From assembly GCA_010093605.1 (NCBI GenBank), contig MU004200.1:254155-318154 (forward strand): a DNA stretch of 64,000 nucleotides, given 5' to 3'. Source of the stretch: Lophium mytilinum. Its lineage: Eukaryota; Ascomycota; Dothideomycetes; Mytilinidiales; Mytilinidiaceae. The notes beneath the pieces were generated by a model that was not told where the DNA came from, did not search any database, and worked only from the letters and a program-made list of their open reading frames with translations. Positions 44,301 to 55,375 of this stretch are shown in pieces (positions within the stretch are counted from its first letter, which is position 1; every line of letters begins with the position of its first letter). The translations under genes were made by a program, and so were the position numbers.

Positions 44301-45778
44301 CATCCCCTGACTGTGAGTAGGTGTCCCGATTCGATACTGGTGTAGGGGGAATAGAATTGTCGTCGTTCCGGGTGAATGCCTGGTCAACCATGGAGCGAAG
44401 GCCTGGATCGCTTCCAATCGTAGAGGATTGAGGGGGAGGTAGACTTGTGGCGGTTTGCGAAGATGCAGAGTCGGGGGCGAAGTATCTGGGCGAGAAGTCG
44501 TCGGCGAATCCTGACATTCTTTGCACCTCAGGTAAGGCGATAGGGTGGTAAGTCTGAACCGCAGGTCTCTGCTGCGCCGTAGAGGTCGATGGCGGTGGGC
44601 CTTGACTAGCAATATTGAAGTCGGGGAGATACTCACTCTTCCGCTCCACGACCGGCTCTAGCGGCTGGAGTGATCTGCCAGATTCACCGGCCTCACTAAA
44701 ACGCTCGATACTTGGTCGTCGTCCGGTCCGACCGAAGCTCTCAGCACTCCCACGCTCCCTTAGGTCGCGTCCTGCTGTTGACTCCTCTGCAGGCCGCGAC
44801 GACAGCGAGTCTAGACTAGGCCGCCCTGAGTCCAGGGATTGACGCTCTTTTACACGCTCCTCCTCAACCCGCTTGTATATGTCCGCAGGCCTTATGAATG
44901 GAAGTGGCTTTGTCGGATTACTCGGTGCGCGGCCTCGCGGTGACTGGGCGGAAGCACTGGCAGGCACACTCGTCGGGAAGTGGGGACCGAGCGCTTCGGA
45001 GGGCGAAGGATTGCTTATACTGCTTTTCCGGGGTGGGAAACGTGCTCCTGCTGGTGATCCGGAGGCACTGCCTGGCGCAGGAGACGCCCTCGTGTGGAGT
45101 GGGGGCGGTAAAGCTGAAGGGGAGAAATCTCGACGATGCTGAGGGGTATCGCTGACTTCGGATTGAGAAGCACTTGGCTGTCGATTTCCAGGCGGCACCT
45201 GTGTATTAATTGGTTGAGGCTGCGCAACGGTACGTGCTACGTATTGCTGGTTCTGCGGTGGAGCAGCTTCGCCAAATCCACCATTTCTGCCCGCTGCACT
45301 TGTATCGATAGATGAATTTGTTGGAAAGCCCTGAGGTGCTGCTGAAGAAAAGGCCCTCCGTTCATCACCCGCGTCGAAGGAGTTCTTCCGGGGTATGGAC
45401 GGATGGCGCGGCGGCTGAGGGTCTGTGAAGCTCCTTCCGGCCTCTGTAGCACTTTGTCCCTTCTGCCTCAATCCAGTAGGTACGGAGGGGTTCGAAGGAG
45501 GCTCTGGAGGCGGCTCATCCGCGCCATACTCGTCATATTCATCATAGTCGCCCCAATCGTCTCCACCGTACGAGACCGCCTTTGCCTCGACCCATCGCTT
45601 CGTCTTAGTGCGGTTTACGTTAGTCTTAAACGAAGGAGGCTGGCCCGCAGGATAGAGGTTTGGCTGCGATCGATCTCTGGAGATGTGTTAGCAAAGTCGC
45701 ATGTGAGGCTGACGGACGACAATCTTACAGCGGCGACCTCGTTGACTTTTCTTCGGCGAACTGATATGGCCGAGACAT
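35352..45778 (-). CDS. Giant disordered Pro/Ser/Gln-rich protein, ~3336 residues, function unknown
   Basis: Proposed exons 45778-45729, 45676-41635 and 41270-35352; introns 52 and 364 nt. Exon 1 plus the start of exon 2 give MSRPYQFAEEKSTRSPL then DRSQPNLYPAG and the striking KTKRWVEAKAVSYGGDD followed by WGDYDEYDEYGADE, the only clearly ordered-looking N-terminal block. Then ~3000 residues of Ser/Pro/Gln/Arg-rich disorder. Exceptions: a helical patch (PLGFREILAIRSASDRIATY...WMSKTL), a GKGLFAKGKSRFKSSGSDK block, a cluster of (Q)DPR(L/M)Q repeats around residues 2238-2348, a charged coiled coil near the C-terminus (RQRLLEQEERERVERLQKSE) and a terminal VAFELSAEEDEPVMRGVSYP block ending MEWTPAWEGD. 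Intron 2 is phase-consistent but long; if retained, the protein ends DKVDH after ~1366 residues. Two genes rather than one is the main alternative. No catalytic domain; a cortical or trafficking scaffold is a guess. Confidence 0.65.
38320..38660 (-). repeat. Degenerate QDPRLQ-type coding repeat inside the giant gene
   Basis: On the minus strand this stretch encodes about ten spaced copies of a D-P/S-R-hydrophobic-Q motif: HDPKVQ, QDPRLQ, QDPRLL, NDPKVQ, QDRRMQ, QDSRIQ, QDPRMQ, GDPRVQ, and further on FRDPRQQ, PQDPRLQ, PQDPRMQ. On the plus strand it appears as recurring CTTGGGTC, CATCCTGGG and CTTGAGTCCTG strings. Such repeats expand and shrink easily, so length polymorphism between strains is likely. 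Confidence 0.75.
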
Positions 45779-47095
45779 TATACCGCGATTAATACGTCGG
45801 TACCTTTCGGAACTTTGGGAAGGACACTGCCGCTTCTCCTAGATGGGGAGATATGGAGAGGTGACGCCCCGAGGCCTGCTACGGCGCGGCGCGCATAAAC
45901 CTGGGGGAGTGACAGCAAAGCGGCCGTGTCGCAAAGCTGACGCTGCTCGAGGCCCGCGACGAACTATGTTCGATGGCTCGAGGCGGAATGGCGACAAGAG
46001 GACGCACTGGAAGGCTAAATAATTGGGGGCCTTAATGCCCTAGGGCTGTGGTGTAGAAGGAGGTCGGAGCGCGGTTGATGCGGCGAGCCTGTATGGTGTT
46101 GGCGACGATCTGCAATCCTGCAGCTGACCTTGACAACTATTAGAATGCGAGAGGCACCGGAAAGAAGGAAAAGGATGAAGCAAGCGACGGTTGCTGCTGG
46201 GTATGTATGTATGTACAACGAGGGCGTAAGAAAGGCAGCATGCGTGGAGGCCAGCAGGTAACGCCACGCTCGAATGGCAAGCTCTGGCCCCTTCAATCTT
46301 CCCAGGTTCTGAGGTCAGGGCCGATTTCATAAGTGTGGCTGAGCACAGCCTCCACTAGTCCATCGTCGTCATCAGTGCAGTTGGTCGTCCTAACTTACAA
46401 AAGGTACTGTCCGGCTCGCTAAACATAAAAGTAGCAGCCCAGTTTGATTACGTCTGAGGTCACCCAGAGAGCTTTCAAACATCAGAATCGCCTTTTTTCG
46501 ATTCACGCTGCATTACCAGGGGACCTCCAGCGGTGACAGGCGAGAGTACACAATCCCAAAGCTGGGTTTTTTTCTAAGAGAATGGAAGTTTAGAGTATCA
46601 TCATAGATTCGTGGACTGTCACTCTTGTTCAACGAACCCTGATTGTATGCGTATTGCTTACAGCACTACGAATACATAGTCTGACAGCTCACAAGCAGTG
46701 AGTAAACAGTAATAATGATTGCTTCCCGCGGCCATTTGGACAACTGTTTGCGATTCAGGTCTGCAGTGCCCAACATACTGGTTTGAACCCCGCCCACGGG
46801 AGATATTGCACGCCAATATATTTGAAAGACTCGGCCATTTGTAGTTTGTAGATTGATTATAGTCGAATAGCGCCCTCATGATTATATTTTCTAAATGATA
46901 GGACCTTCCTTGGTAGGTGCACTCCCACCTGACAGGAAAGAAGCTCACTTGAAACACATCCTATCCCACCGGGTATATTGACACGAATGAAAACCGCTAT
47001 GTATGCAGAGAAACTTGCCGCAACTCCACGCTATGCAAAGACGAATGGGGTAGCCGAAAATGCTGAAACCCGCGAAATAGAAAAGTCTTGGGAAA
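45779..47095. other. Intergenic region, no gene seen
   Basis: 1.3 kb between the giant gene start and the RING-like gene stop. Contains the giant-gene promoter, a (GTAT)n-like microsatellite near 46201-46213 and T/A-rich tracts. A tRNA-like pair of strings at 46780-46850 (minus) was examined and rejected. Confidence 0.5.
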
Positions 47096-48889
47096 TCAAG
47101 TCGCTGCCCTGCTGTTATAGTCGAGCTGAAAATAGGGCGCCAAAGCAGTGGCGTCGCCTGCCGGCCCTTCCATTGGGGTGGCGGGCCAGTCGGGATGCGG
47201 AATTGAGCCATCAAAACATGTCTCATGCTGCTTCTCGAACTGCCTCCTCCAGATTTCCATCCTGAGGTCCCATCGAGCAATTGCCTTGCGTCGCCGGACC
47301 TCCGCCAAGACGTCTAGCTTACTCGAGTCTCTATGGAACTTCGCGTCAAGCTGCCCCAACTCCTTTTCAAAGTCGAGGTCCATTTGCACAAGCTCGGTGT
47401 GCTGCTTGTGCATTTGCACCTTCACGTCCTTCTCTTGCTTCGAACGTAAGACATTAATAGCGCTATCGTGTTTGCGTGGGAGACTATCTTGGACAGTGTG
47501 CTGTCGCTTCAACTTCTTCCGGTCTTCTTCGGATACAGTATGTCCGGAACTGTTCGGGCCGTTGCAGTAGGCCTCCATATATTTCAGCGCAGTAGCCATA
47601 TTCTGGTTCTCTTGCACTTGGGCTCTTCGTAGATCATGCTCTGCCGCAACTTGAGCCTCCTCAAGCTGCTCTAAATGTTGTGTGTGCTGTGATGCTTAGT
47701 TTCAAACCAAAGCAAAGGCGCCAGTAGCTTACCTTATTAATCCTTTCTACTTTGCTATGCGCCAAGGCAGACGATAGGTTGGACTTTGATTGTTCATAAA
47801 ATAATAGTAGGGCCTGTCTCTGCCTAGCCTCGAAAGAAACAATCTTTTTGAGCTGCTCTGTCTGCTGGGCTCGCAATGTCCTAAAGAGGTCGTCCTCCAT
47901 AGCCTTATCCAGCCGTGCGCATTCTTCCGGCGTCTTTTCAAAGGGACTGGGGGGTCCACTTTCGTCAGGAGATACCGAAAATGGCGATTCTACTTGTCTT
48001 GTGACCTCGATTGCGTTGTGCTCACTTGATTTGGTAGGGTTTCCGTTTTCCGTTTCATCTAATAGTGGTAGCGCTTTGGAGAGGCTGTCCAGTTCTGCTT
48101 CGGTCAAGGCCATTTCCAGCACTGGTTTTGGAAGAGGCCTTCCACAACAGCTAGGTAGGGCATCACGTTCGAGGGCGTCTTGGACGTGGATTCTAATCGC
48201 GTACTTCGTGAGACTATGGCCGCACGGGAGGCGAGGCGTGAATGGATTTACATGGTGGCTGTGGCGAAGACGAGCCGAGCAAGAGCTGCATTGCCTGTGG
48301 ATTAGCCTCATATATAGATGGAAAGACAAGTTGCTACTTACTGTGGCTCTCGACGGAACATGGAGAGCAAGCTGGATCCTCGTCGTCGTTTCAAGCCAGG
48401 TCTCTCCGAGACTAATAACAGAGAGCGAGCCGACCCTGCTTTAGACGTGGTAGAGGAAGACTGGGCATGGCGCATGGTCGGACGGGGGACGTCTACTGAA
48501 AAGCCACGGTTCTCAATCGATATAGAACTTCGTGGTGGGGGAAAACTGGGGCTTGCAGGGTGATTATCTGCACATTGGTCCTTGGAGTTTCGGGAGGGAT
48601 CCGAAGTAAATCCAGTCGAGTGGGATTCGTGTGACCGGACAGACATGGAGCTCCTGCGCTCGCTTGAGACGGTGAAGGTGGACAAGGCAGTTGATATATC
48701 GTGCAGATCTGGCGCTAGGTCCTGGGTGACGGTAATACCAAGCTGCCGAGCTTCTTCGAGAATTTCCTGGTCCAATTCATCCTCGTTCTTGCATTCCGGA
48801 AGTGACAAAACCTCGCGCTGGTAAATGGCATCATCGAAAAGAGTCGCGGTTAGAAAGTCGGAAGGCTCCCCCACGCCACCCGGCTGCAT
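47096..48889 (-). CDS. RING-like zinc-binding protein with long coiled coils, unknown function
   Basis: Exons 48889-48342, 48294-47733 and 47686-47096; introns 47 and 46 nt; 566 residues. Start ATG at 48889 (MQPGGVGEPSDFLTATLFDD). Residues ~1-180 are Ser-rich, preceded by an acidic helix (NEDELDQEILEEARQLGI). The first splice builds a cysteine/histidine cluster QQCSSCSARLRHSHHVNPF, then RLPCGHSLTKYAI and PSCCGRPLP, spaced like a degenerate RING/IBR finger. The remainder is highly charged helix and coiled coil (ECARLDKAMEDDLFRTLRAQ, LEQLEEAQVAAEHDLRRAQ, DFEKELGQLDAKFHRD) ending in a conserved-looking CFDGSIPHPDWPATPMEG. An E3-ligase-related role is plausible from the finger but unproven. I do not recognise a characterised homologue. 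Confidence 0.8.
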
Positions 48890-51467
48890 CCTTGCGCCCA
48901 AGCGCGCATGCGCTTCTGGAAAACGACACCGAGCCTAGGATTGAGCGTATGGTCTCATCGAGAGAACCTCGAAGCGTGTGCTGATAGACTTCGGCGGCGT
49001 GGTTGGAGGCTGGGGGGGAATAGAATGCGATTGAAGCCCAGTGATGTGCAGCAGTGGGTGACAGCAGGCGCTCGGGAAGGCCGTCACACAGCCAGCCCCA
49101 GCAACGCAGGCTTGATCTGTTGTCCGATTCGGCCAGTCAGCAAGGAACAGCCAGACGTTCTGGAAGGCGGAGGGCTGATCTCTCTGTCTGCACCAGCGGG
49201 AGCCACGGGAGCGAATGGGTGCCAACTGCCGCGGGCTGCGTCTCGAATTGCGCCGCTGTTTCAGGAGGGAGACTGTGCGGAAATCAAAGCGTTGCTGCAC
49301 GCCTGGGGGTTGCTGTGGATGAGGCCGGCGACGATGATAGGCGCGCCATTTGCACCTCTTGGACGCCCCTCGCTGTCAGATGGGGAGTGGGTAACACCGC
49401 AGGAGGAAGGAGGGGTCTCTGTGCGCGGATAGGACCGTTTTCATAATGCGCTTGGTATAGGCGCCTCCGCCGGCTACTGTCAGACTGGCCATTGGCTTCG
49501 AAACCGCATTTCCACCACTGTTAGCTGTTGTGACCGAACAAGAGGCCTGCTGCTGCCATGAATCAGACGCTTGCGCAATCAGCCCACCCTTGCAGTCCCA
49601 ACACATGGCCAAGTGCCCACGAGAGGATGTCGCAGCGAGCCTCAAGGAGTTGCCATACCCATCCAGAAAGGGGGCTGATTGATAACGCAGCTCGGAGATG
49701 AAACCGATCACCTTGCCTCGGAGTCCTCGGGGGATGCAGAGTCTTGTGACCGTAGTGGTGTATAGGGGCTGCGGCTAGCCCAAGTACGTACCCTCCAGCA
49801 GGTAGCCTCCATGTAGGTCGCATGATTAGGTCCATCATGCCACTCACGAGGCGGTGGTTGTGCCTGAGAAGTATAGGATCTGTTCGCATCCTGGGAGTGA
49901 TGGACAAGAGATCGGAAAGGCCACGTGGTAGCTCGAAGCAACTGCTGCGCATTGGCCGCCGTCACTCTGCAGGATTGCTCTGATATGCACAAAATTACCA
50001 GGGACCTAGCTTTGGCTCTCGCAAAGTATGGGCTTGGTTGCCATGACGGTATGTATGGAGTGTCTTTCAGGGTTGGACGTTCCGCGATTCGATGCTCGGG
50101 CTGTGTGTAACAACAAACAAATTTAAGAAGCATGGAACCCTAGACGCATTGGGCCCCATGGCCCTGACACCCTGGAGAGTATCATTCCTCATCCTATGTA
50201 GCATGATGCATCCATTGCCTCCTGTCACGCTCGATCCATTTCTCATTCAGGTTTGCTTCGTTCTCTATCAGAAGCGAAAGCTGTTGCAGCATACATCACC
50301 TCCCAATGTTCTTTTATGACTTTTATCAGATCACTATAGCGAAGCTAGAAGGCAGCGCATTGCGGTGTGTATACATTCTCAGTTCTGAGCACTTGTGCCC
50401 CATTTTAGATGTCCCACCCCTTACGAGGAATCATTCGATCGCCTAGCTTCTCGTACTCGTCTACGAGACATCATAGTGTAACCAAGAACTGTGCCGTACT
50501 CACTCAGCGTATGCATACGCCCACATTAGCACGCCATCTTAAGCACACGTGCTCGAACGTATCAAGTCACCCCTATCGACCCAATGTGTGGGCCCGTCGG
50601 CGCCAGATAAGTCAAAACCGCGCCCACTATTACGCTGATAGGTTTAGAGAATCTACTAGCATGCCAAGGTGGGCATATGTATACGCTCAATCAAGACGGT
50701 AGTAACGATCTATTGTCCTGGAAATATACTGAGTCAGCTTCGGATCTCTAAGGAAATGGCGAAAGCACATGCAAGATCAATAGATCCCGTTGTGCATATG
50801 CTGAATTTTAATGTTAGCGTTTGCCTCTTTTAATTAGGTTCTCTCTAAACAACACACTTTCGCAGTACATTTCCCCAGCTTGCTGCACCTCCACCAAAGC
50901 ACGTTATGATACTGGAGTCTCGCACTGGTAAGACTAGACGGTTAAGGAGACCTTCGGTGCCGGTTTCGAAGGTTCTAGGGCTTTAGACTATAAGTTTAGA
51001 AGAAGGAGGGCTACCACCGACAGTTAAGCCGCTGCCCATAGCCCTCATACTCACGTTCCCACTAACACTTTGATTTTGAGCCTATAGCTTACGTTTTAAT
51101 TTAGAGTTTAAGTGAGACTCTTTTGCCTGGGAAAAAGGCGTAGGCTAGCTTTTATAGGTGCCTTTCAATAGAAGTACACTTTCTACCTTTGTAAAATGTT
51201 GGATTTCGTGTGTACAGAGATCTACGCCTGCATTCCGACTTCTACGCAGACCGAGCCGAACCTCAAAGTGTACTTATGCGGCGAGAGCCCATCTTACCTC
51301 TTTCGGTTAGTCTCTTCTCTAACTTCACTACCTAGGCATATAGATGTACACGAAGGATTCGCTTTAGTGCTTACCACCCCCTTTCGCTTTAAAGACCTTG
51401 AAATACACCCAAAGTATAAAGAAACAATAAGAGCGTTGCCCAGTGAGGGCAAACTGCAACAAAAAGT
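48890..51467. other. 2.6 kb gap between RING-like and P450 genes
   Basis: No gene could be supported. 48.9-50.1 kb is mixed-composition sequence with overlapping open frames on both strands that look like composition effects. It includes the promoter of the RING-like gene. 50.8-51.2 kb is more AT-rich with scattered TTTAGA/TAAG strings and could be old mutated repeat DNA. The last ~300 bp precede the P450 start. No tRNA or other RNA was recognised. Confidence 0.4.
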
Positions 51468-53677
51468 ATGGACTACCTTCGAGCGCACCCTCTTGCGGCT
51501 GCGATTCTGACTATCTTGGTTGCATACTTCACTCGCGCCACGGTTCGCTTCGCCCATCATCGGAAGCGTATGGGCAAATATGTAAGCATTCATTGGGTTT
51601 CCTTGATCTCTCCAGACCGTGCTAGGCTCTCTATACCAGAGCGGCTGGGTGCTCATACATCAGGAACTCACCATCTATAGCCAGGGCCACCTTATCATTG
51701 GTTGTGGGGCCATCTTCTTATCTTGGGCGAGTATCGAAAAACGAAGCCAATTCGCATGCATGGCCACTACCGTAAGTATGGTCCTAGCACACGGACCAGA
51801 GTCTTTCTGTGTCACTGTTCCTGGAAGTGTGTTTAAACAGGACATGAGCCGTGTTTAAACACCCGCTTAAGTCGCTTCAAACACCCGACTTATACCAATA
51901 TGGTGTCCTAAACACGATTCAGAAGTGACGTAGGACATTTAACACCAGAGAACACTGTATCTGTCTTTCCCTCATTTCTTTTTAGAAACTCGCTAACATG
52001 TGTAATACCACTTTAAGTTCCAGCTTTACTTGCTGAGGACTACAGCCTTGGTCCAGTCTTTCTATTCGACACATATCCAGCCGGTCCTGCAATTTTGATC
52101 ATCAATGATGCTGACCTCGCTCATGACGTTTCAACTGTGCAAGTCTACCCCAAATCTCACCTCTTGGGCGATGCGTTAGCCCCGGTTGCCGGGCCCGAAA
52201 ACCTCGTGGTGATGGAAGGGACTTTATGGAAGAAATGGAGAACGATCTTCAACCCCGCTTTCTCCATGACGCAGTTGATGTCGCTGGTTCCTTTGGTTGT
52301 CGATTCTACTGGGGTGTTTGTTGACAACCTTGACAAGCTTGCGTCGAAGAATGAACCTTTCAGGCTTGAGGAGCCTGCAACCTATCTAACTATCGATATC
52401 ATTGGGAAAGTAATCTTGTAGGTTGATTTTCTTTACTTCGTGTTTCTATCATTTAAACTCTTAGGCGACTTTATATGTACGCATGATAGAAGCTTGATGC
52501 TGTGTGCTTGTAGACTTATGAACATGTCTTGCAAGTGCTCAAATGATTACGATCGAGTGTCGTTCCTAGCCTCTACACGTTGCTATGATATTTACGTATC
52601 ACTGACTGCTTTCAATTGTCTAGGGACCATGACTTTAAATCTCAGACCGCCAAAAATGAGTACGTTGATGCCATGCGCGCACAATTCACGTGGCTGCGGG
52701 ACCACACCTCCTTCAACCCCCTCCATATCTACAGCCCGATCCGCCCGATCGCGAATCTCTACTACACATGGCGGATGAGACGATATCTAGGCAAGCTCTT
52801 AGATACGCGGTTGGCAGCCCGTGCCGGCAGTACCTCAAACACACGTCAAAGAGTCGGCATTGATCTAGCGCTAGACACTTATTTTGCAGACTACAGTCAG
52901 GGCAAGGAGGACGAGACGAACCTGCTCAAGATGGACCCCAAATTCCGCCAACACGTCATCGATAACTTCAGGATCCTGCTCGTCGCCGGCCACGACACCA
53001 CATCATCCACCGTCGCATACGCCCTGTATCGTCTCTCTCGCCATCCCAGCACTCTCGCTAAACTGCGCGCCGAGCACGACGAGATCTTCGGCCCTAACCC
53101 TCTCGTAGCCGCCGACGCCCTGAAATCAGACCCCTACCTGCTCAGTAAACTAACATACACCACGGCGGTCATCCAGGAAACCCTTCGCTTGTACACTCCT
53201 GCCACATCCCTCAGGGAAGGTACCCCAAATCTATTCATCAAAGACCCCTCCACCAGCAACATGCTCTCCACCGATGGTCTCGCCGTGTGGATAGAATCCG
53301 TCTGCATGAACCGCTCACGCGAAATCTGGGGCCTCGACGTCCACGACTTCCGCCCAGAACGCTTTCTTTCCCCGGAGATCGACGACGTCGACCCGAGAGC
53401 GTTCCGCCCTTTCGAAAAGGGGCCCCGGAATTGCATCGGACAGGAGCTGGCGATGCTGGAAATCAAGATTGCGCTTGTGCTTGTGGTCCGGCTCTTTGAT
53501 TTCAAGGCCGCGTATGACGAGCTGGATTTGTTGAAGGGGGATGGTACGCTGTGGGCAGGGAGCGAGCAGGGAAGGCAGGGTGTGCAGGAGGTTTGGGGGG
53601 ATGAGGCGTATCAAGTTCTTTATGCTACGGCGAAACCGAGGGATGGGATGCCGATGAGGGTGAAGAGGAGGGTGTGA
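51468..53677 (+). CDS. Cytochrome P450 monooxygenase (StcS/CYP59-like)
   Basis: Exons 51468-51581, 51681-51771, 52018-52417 and 52624-53677; introns 99, 246 and 206 nt, longer than elsewhere in the window; 552 residues. An N-terminal membrane anchor (LAAAILTILVAYF) leads via the splice to the hinge YPGPPYHWLWGHLLILGEY. Also present: WRTIFNPAFS (C-helix WxxxR-type), the I-helix AGHDTTSS, the K-helix ETLRLY (ExxR), the PERF-type RPERFL and the heme loop FEKGPRNCIGQ with Cys472. All key elements are intact. The pattern is closest in my recollection to sterigmatocystin P450 StcS (CYP59) relatives; this is not a proof of pathway. Its neighbour is an SDR on the opposite strand. No polyketide or peptide synthase is in the window, so a full metabolite cluster is not shown. 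Confidence 0.9.
51829..51862. promoter_or_regulatory. Two GTGTTTAAACA sites inside P450 intron 2
   Basis: GTGTTTAAACAG at 51829-51840 and the perfect 12-bp palindrome GTGTTTAAACAC at 51851-51862 lie 22 bp apart in an unusually long (246 nt) intron. The core TGTTTAAACA contains overlapping forkhead-type half sites. A regulatory role is only inferred. Confidence 0.35.
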
Positions 53678-54445
53678 GTTAACTTCCTTGTCAATTGTCC
53701 CATTGAAGAGAAAACAAGGGGACGAAGATGTGGAAATAGAAGGTAATAAGGTGTGTAGGTAGTGAAACAGGGATTCCAAGGGTATATAGTAGTTATATTG
53801 CTTGGCAACCTCAAATCTTCGGGTTCTGGTACAACGTTCAGTTGGTCTTTAGGCCTGCCCCAGTGGTCGAGTTAGCGCCGTTCAAGCCCGTCCGGGGGTG
53901 AGGGAATGCCGTTTCAAACATTGACTCTTCCGTACCACTGGGTGGGTTGACGGATCAACTGTCCTTACTATCAGTTCCCGAATTATCTTTTTGCTTTCCC
54001 CGTTTAGTGAATCGAGGGGGTGTGAAGGTATATAATCGACAATCTGCTTGGCAAACTCAAATCTTCGAGAATGCTGGTCCTGATAAAGGGGGGGTATTAC
54101 AATGCGTCACCTAAGGTGTGCGCACGCTTGTCTAGCACTGTGTAAAATGCCTCGATAACCTTTTAGCGTTTAGAAAAGACACAGTTTTACCACTTTGCTC
54201 ACTTTGCAATCTCATCAGCTGCCCTAGGTAGGTAAGTTCGTTGCTTGGGGCCAGAGCAATGTTGATATGATATCTGAAGTTCCCCGAAACCCCAAAGCCC
54301 ATGGAAGAACGAGAAGCAGCTGTAGAAGAATCCAACAGACCTAGAACTTCAGCCCTAGCACAGTTCTCTACGCTCCAGCACAAACCCAAGGGTAGCCTTT
54401 CATGCTTCCCAGCCGACCTACTACATTTTCCCTCCTTTCTCTCCC
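53678..54445. other. Convergent spacer with an imperfect direct repeat
   Basis: 768 bp between the P450 and SDR stops. Two similar ~50 bp stretches, near 53780-53830 and 54030-54080, share GGTATATA followed by TTGCTTGGCAAC/TGCTTGGCAAA and CTCAAATCTTCG. No gene seen. Confidence 0.5.
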
Positions 54446-55375
54446 CTACTTCTCCGAAGTTCTAGCCCTAAAATCCGCAAACTCATACACATTCATCGGC
54501 TCCGCATACTCCCTCCCCTTCTCCAGCAGCTCCGGCAACCGCCTCGTCACCTCCCCCATAGTCGTACACCCACTCACCGCACTCGTCGTACCCAACATAA
54601 CCCGCGACATCCCATACGCCCCGGTACTAAACACCTGCCCACTCACCGGACACGACTCGTGCGCCAGCGCCAGAATCATCGGCACATTCGCCTCCCCCCG
54701 ATACCTACTCTCCGTCAACGCCCGATGCTCCGACGGCATGTCTTTGAACATCGGCTCCATCATCCTGCTGTACGACGTCGGGCACACCGCGTTGACGAGG
54801 ATGCCGTGCGGCCCCCCCTCTAGAGCGAGCGTGCGCGTCGCGCCGAACGTCGCGCCGCGAGACACGACGTACGGCAGGGAGTTCGCCATGCCGAACATGG
54901 AATCCGAGGCGAAGTTGACGACGCGGCCGTACGACTGCGCCTGGAAGAGCGGCCAGGCGTGGTGGAGGAGCGCGAGCGGGGCCGCGGCGTTGACGGCGAA
55001 GACGTCGGTGAAGGCGTCTGGCGGCTGCGATTCCAGCAGGCCGTAGCGCGTGATGCCGGCGTTGTTGACAATGATGTCGATGCGGCCGAAGGCTTCTAGT
55101 GCGGTGGTGAGGATGGCGTGGGCGTCGGTCACGCTGTGCGTATCTGCGACTGCGGAGCCGCCTGCGCTTTTGATCTCGGCGACGACGGAGGAGGCTGGGC
55201 TGGGGGAACTGCCAGAGCCGGAGATGTCGCCCCCTAGGTCGTTGACGACGACGTTGGCTCCTGCGCTGGCGAAGGCTAGGCATAAGGGCCGGCCTATGCT
55301 GCCTGCGCCGCCGGTGACGATGACTGTTCGATTCTTGAAAGAGCCCGGAGGCGCGAATTCGTTGGGCGAGGTCAT
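54446..55375 (-). CDS. Short-chain dehydrogenase resembling the MFE-2/Fox2 dehydrogenase domain
   Basis: Single exon, 309 residues, high GC. TVIVTGGAGSIGRPLCLAFA is the NAD-binding motif. VVNDLGGDISGSGSSPSPAS with AAEIK-type continuation is typical of the peroxisomal multifunctional hydroxyacyl-CoA dehydrogenases. IIVNNAGITRYG and VNFASDSMFGMANSLPY follow. The active-site Tyr is residue 169, but the position four residues on, normally Lys, is Arg173 (Tyr codon 54871-54869, Arg codon 54859-54857). The C-terminal third (GILVNAVCPTSYSRM, SCPVSGQVFSTGAYGMSR) follows the same family. There is no SCP2 or hydratase domain and no obvious peroxisomal C-terminal signal (ends TSEK). Likely a stand-alone reductase, possibly with altered chemistry. 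Confidence 0.88.
   Translation of the reverse strand: MTSPNEFAPPGSFKNRTVIVTGGAGSIGRPLCLAFASAGANVVVNDLGGDISGSGSSPSPASSVVAEIKSAGGSAVADTHSVTDAHAILTTALEAFGRIDIIVNNAGITRYGLLESQPPDAFTDVFAVNAAAPLALLHHAWPLFQAQSYGRVVNFASDSMFGMANSLPYVVSRGATFGATRTLALEGGPHGILVNAVCPTSYSRMMEPMFKDMPSEHRALTESRYRGEANVPMILALAHESCPVSGQVFSTGAYGMSRVMLGTTSAVSGCTTMGEVTRRLPELLEKGREYAEPMNVYEFADFRARTSEK

Noticed and set aside
46770-46860. Possible tRNA on the minus strand (TGGCCGAGT and GGGGTTCAAACC strings).
   Set aside because: A- and B-box-like strings are present, but the T stem does not pair (CGGGG against CAGTA) and no acceptor stem forms.
48908-49446. Overlapping frames of 120-174 codons on both strands upstream of the RING-like gene.
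   Set aside because: No domain, no splice support and similar openness in several frames, which points to composition, not coding.
49376-50133. Chain of minus-strand frames that might be exons of one gene.
   Set aside because: They overlap in different frames, contain no conserved motif and cannot be linked by convincing introns.
51196-51510. Plus-strand 104-codon frame just before the P450.
   Set aside because: It overlaps the P450 start in another frame and has no recognisable domain; the P450 start at 51468 has a proper membrane anchor.
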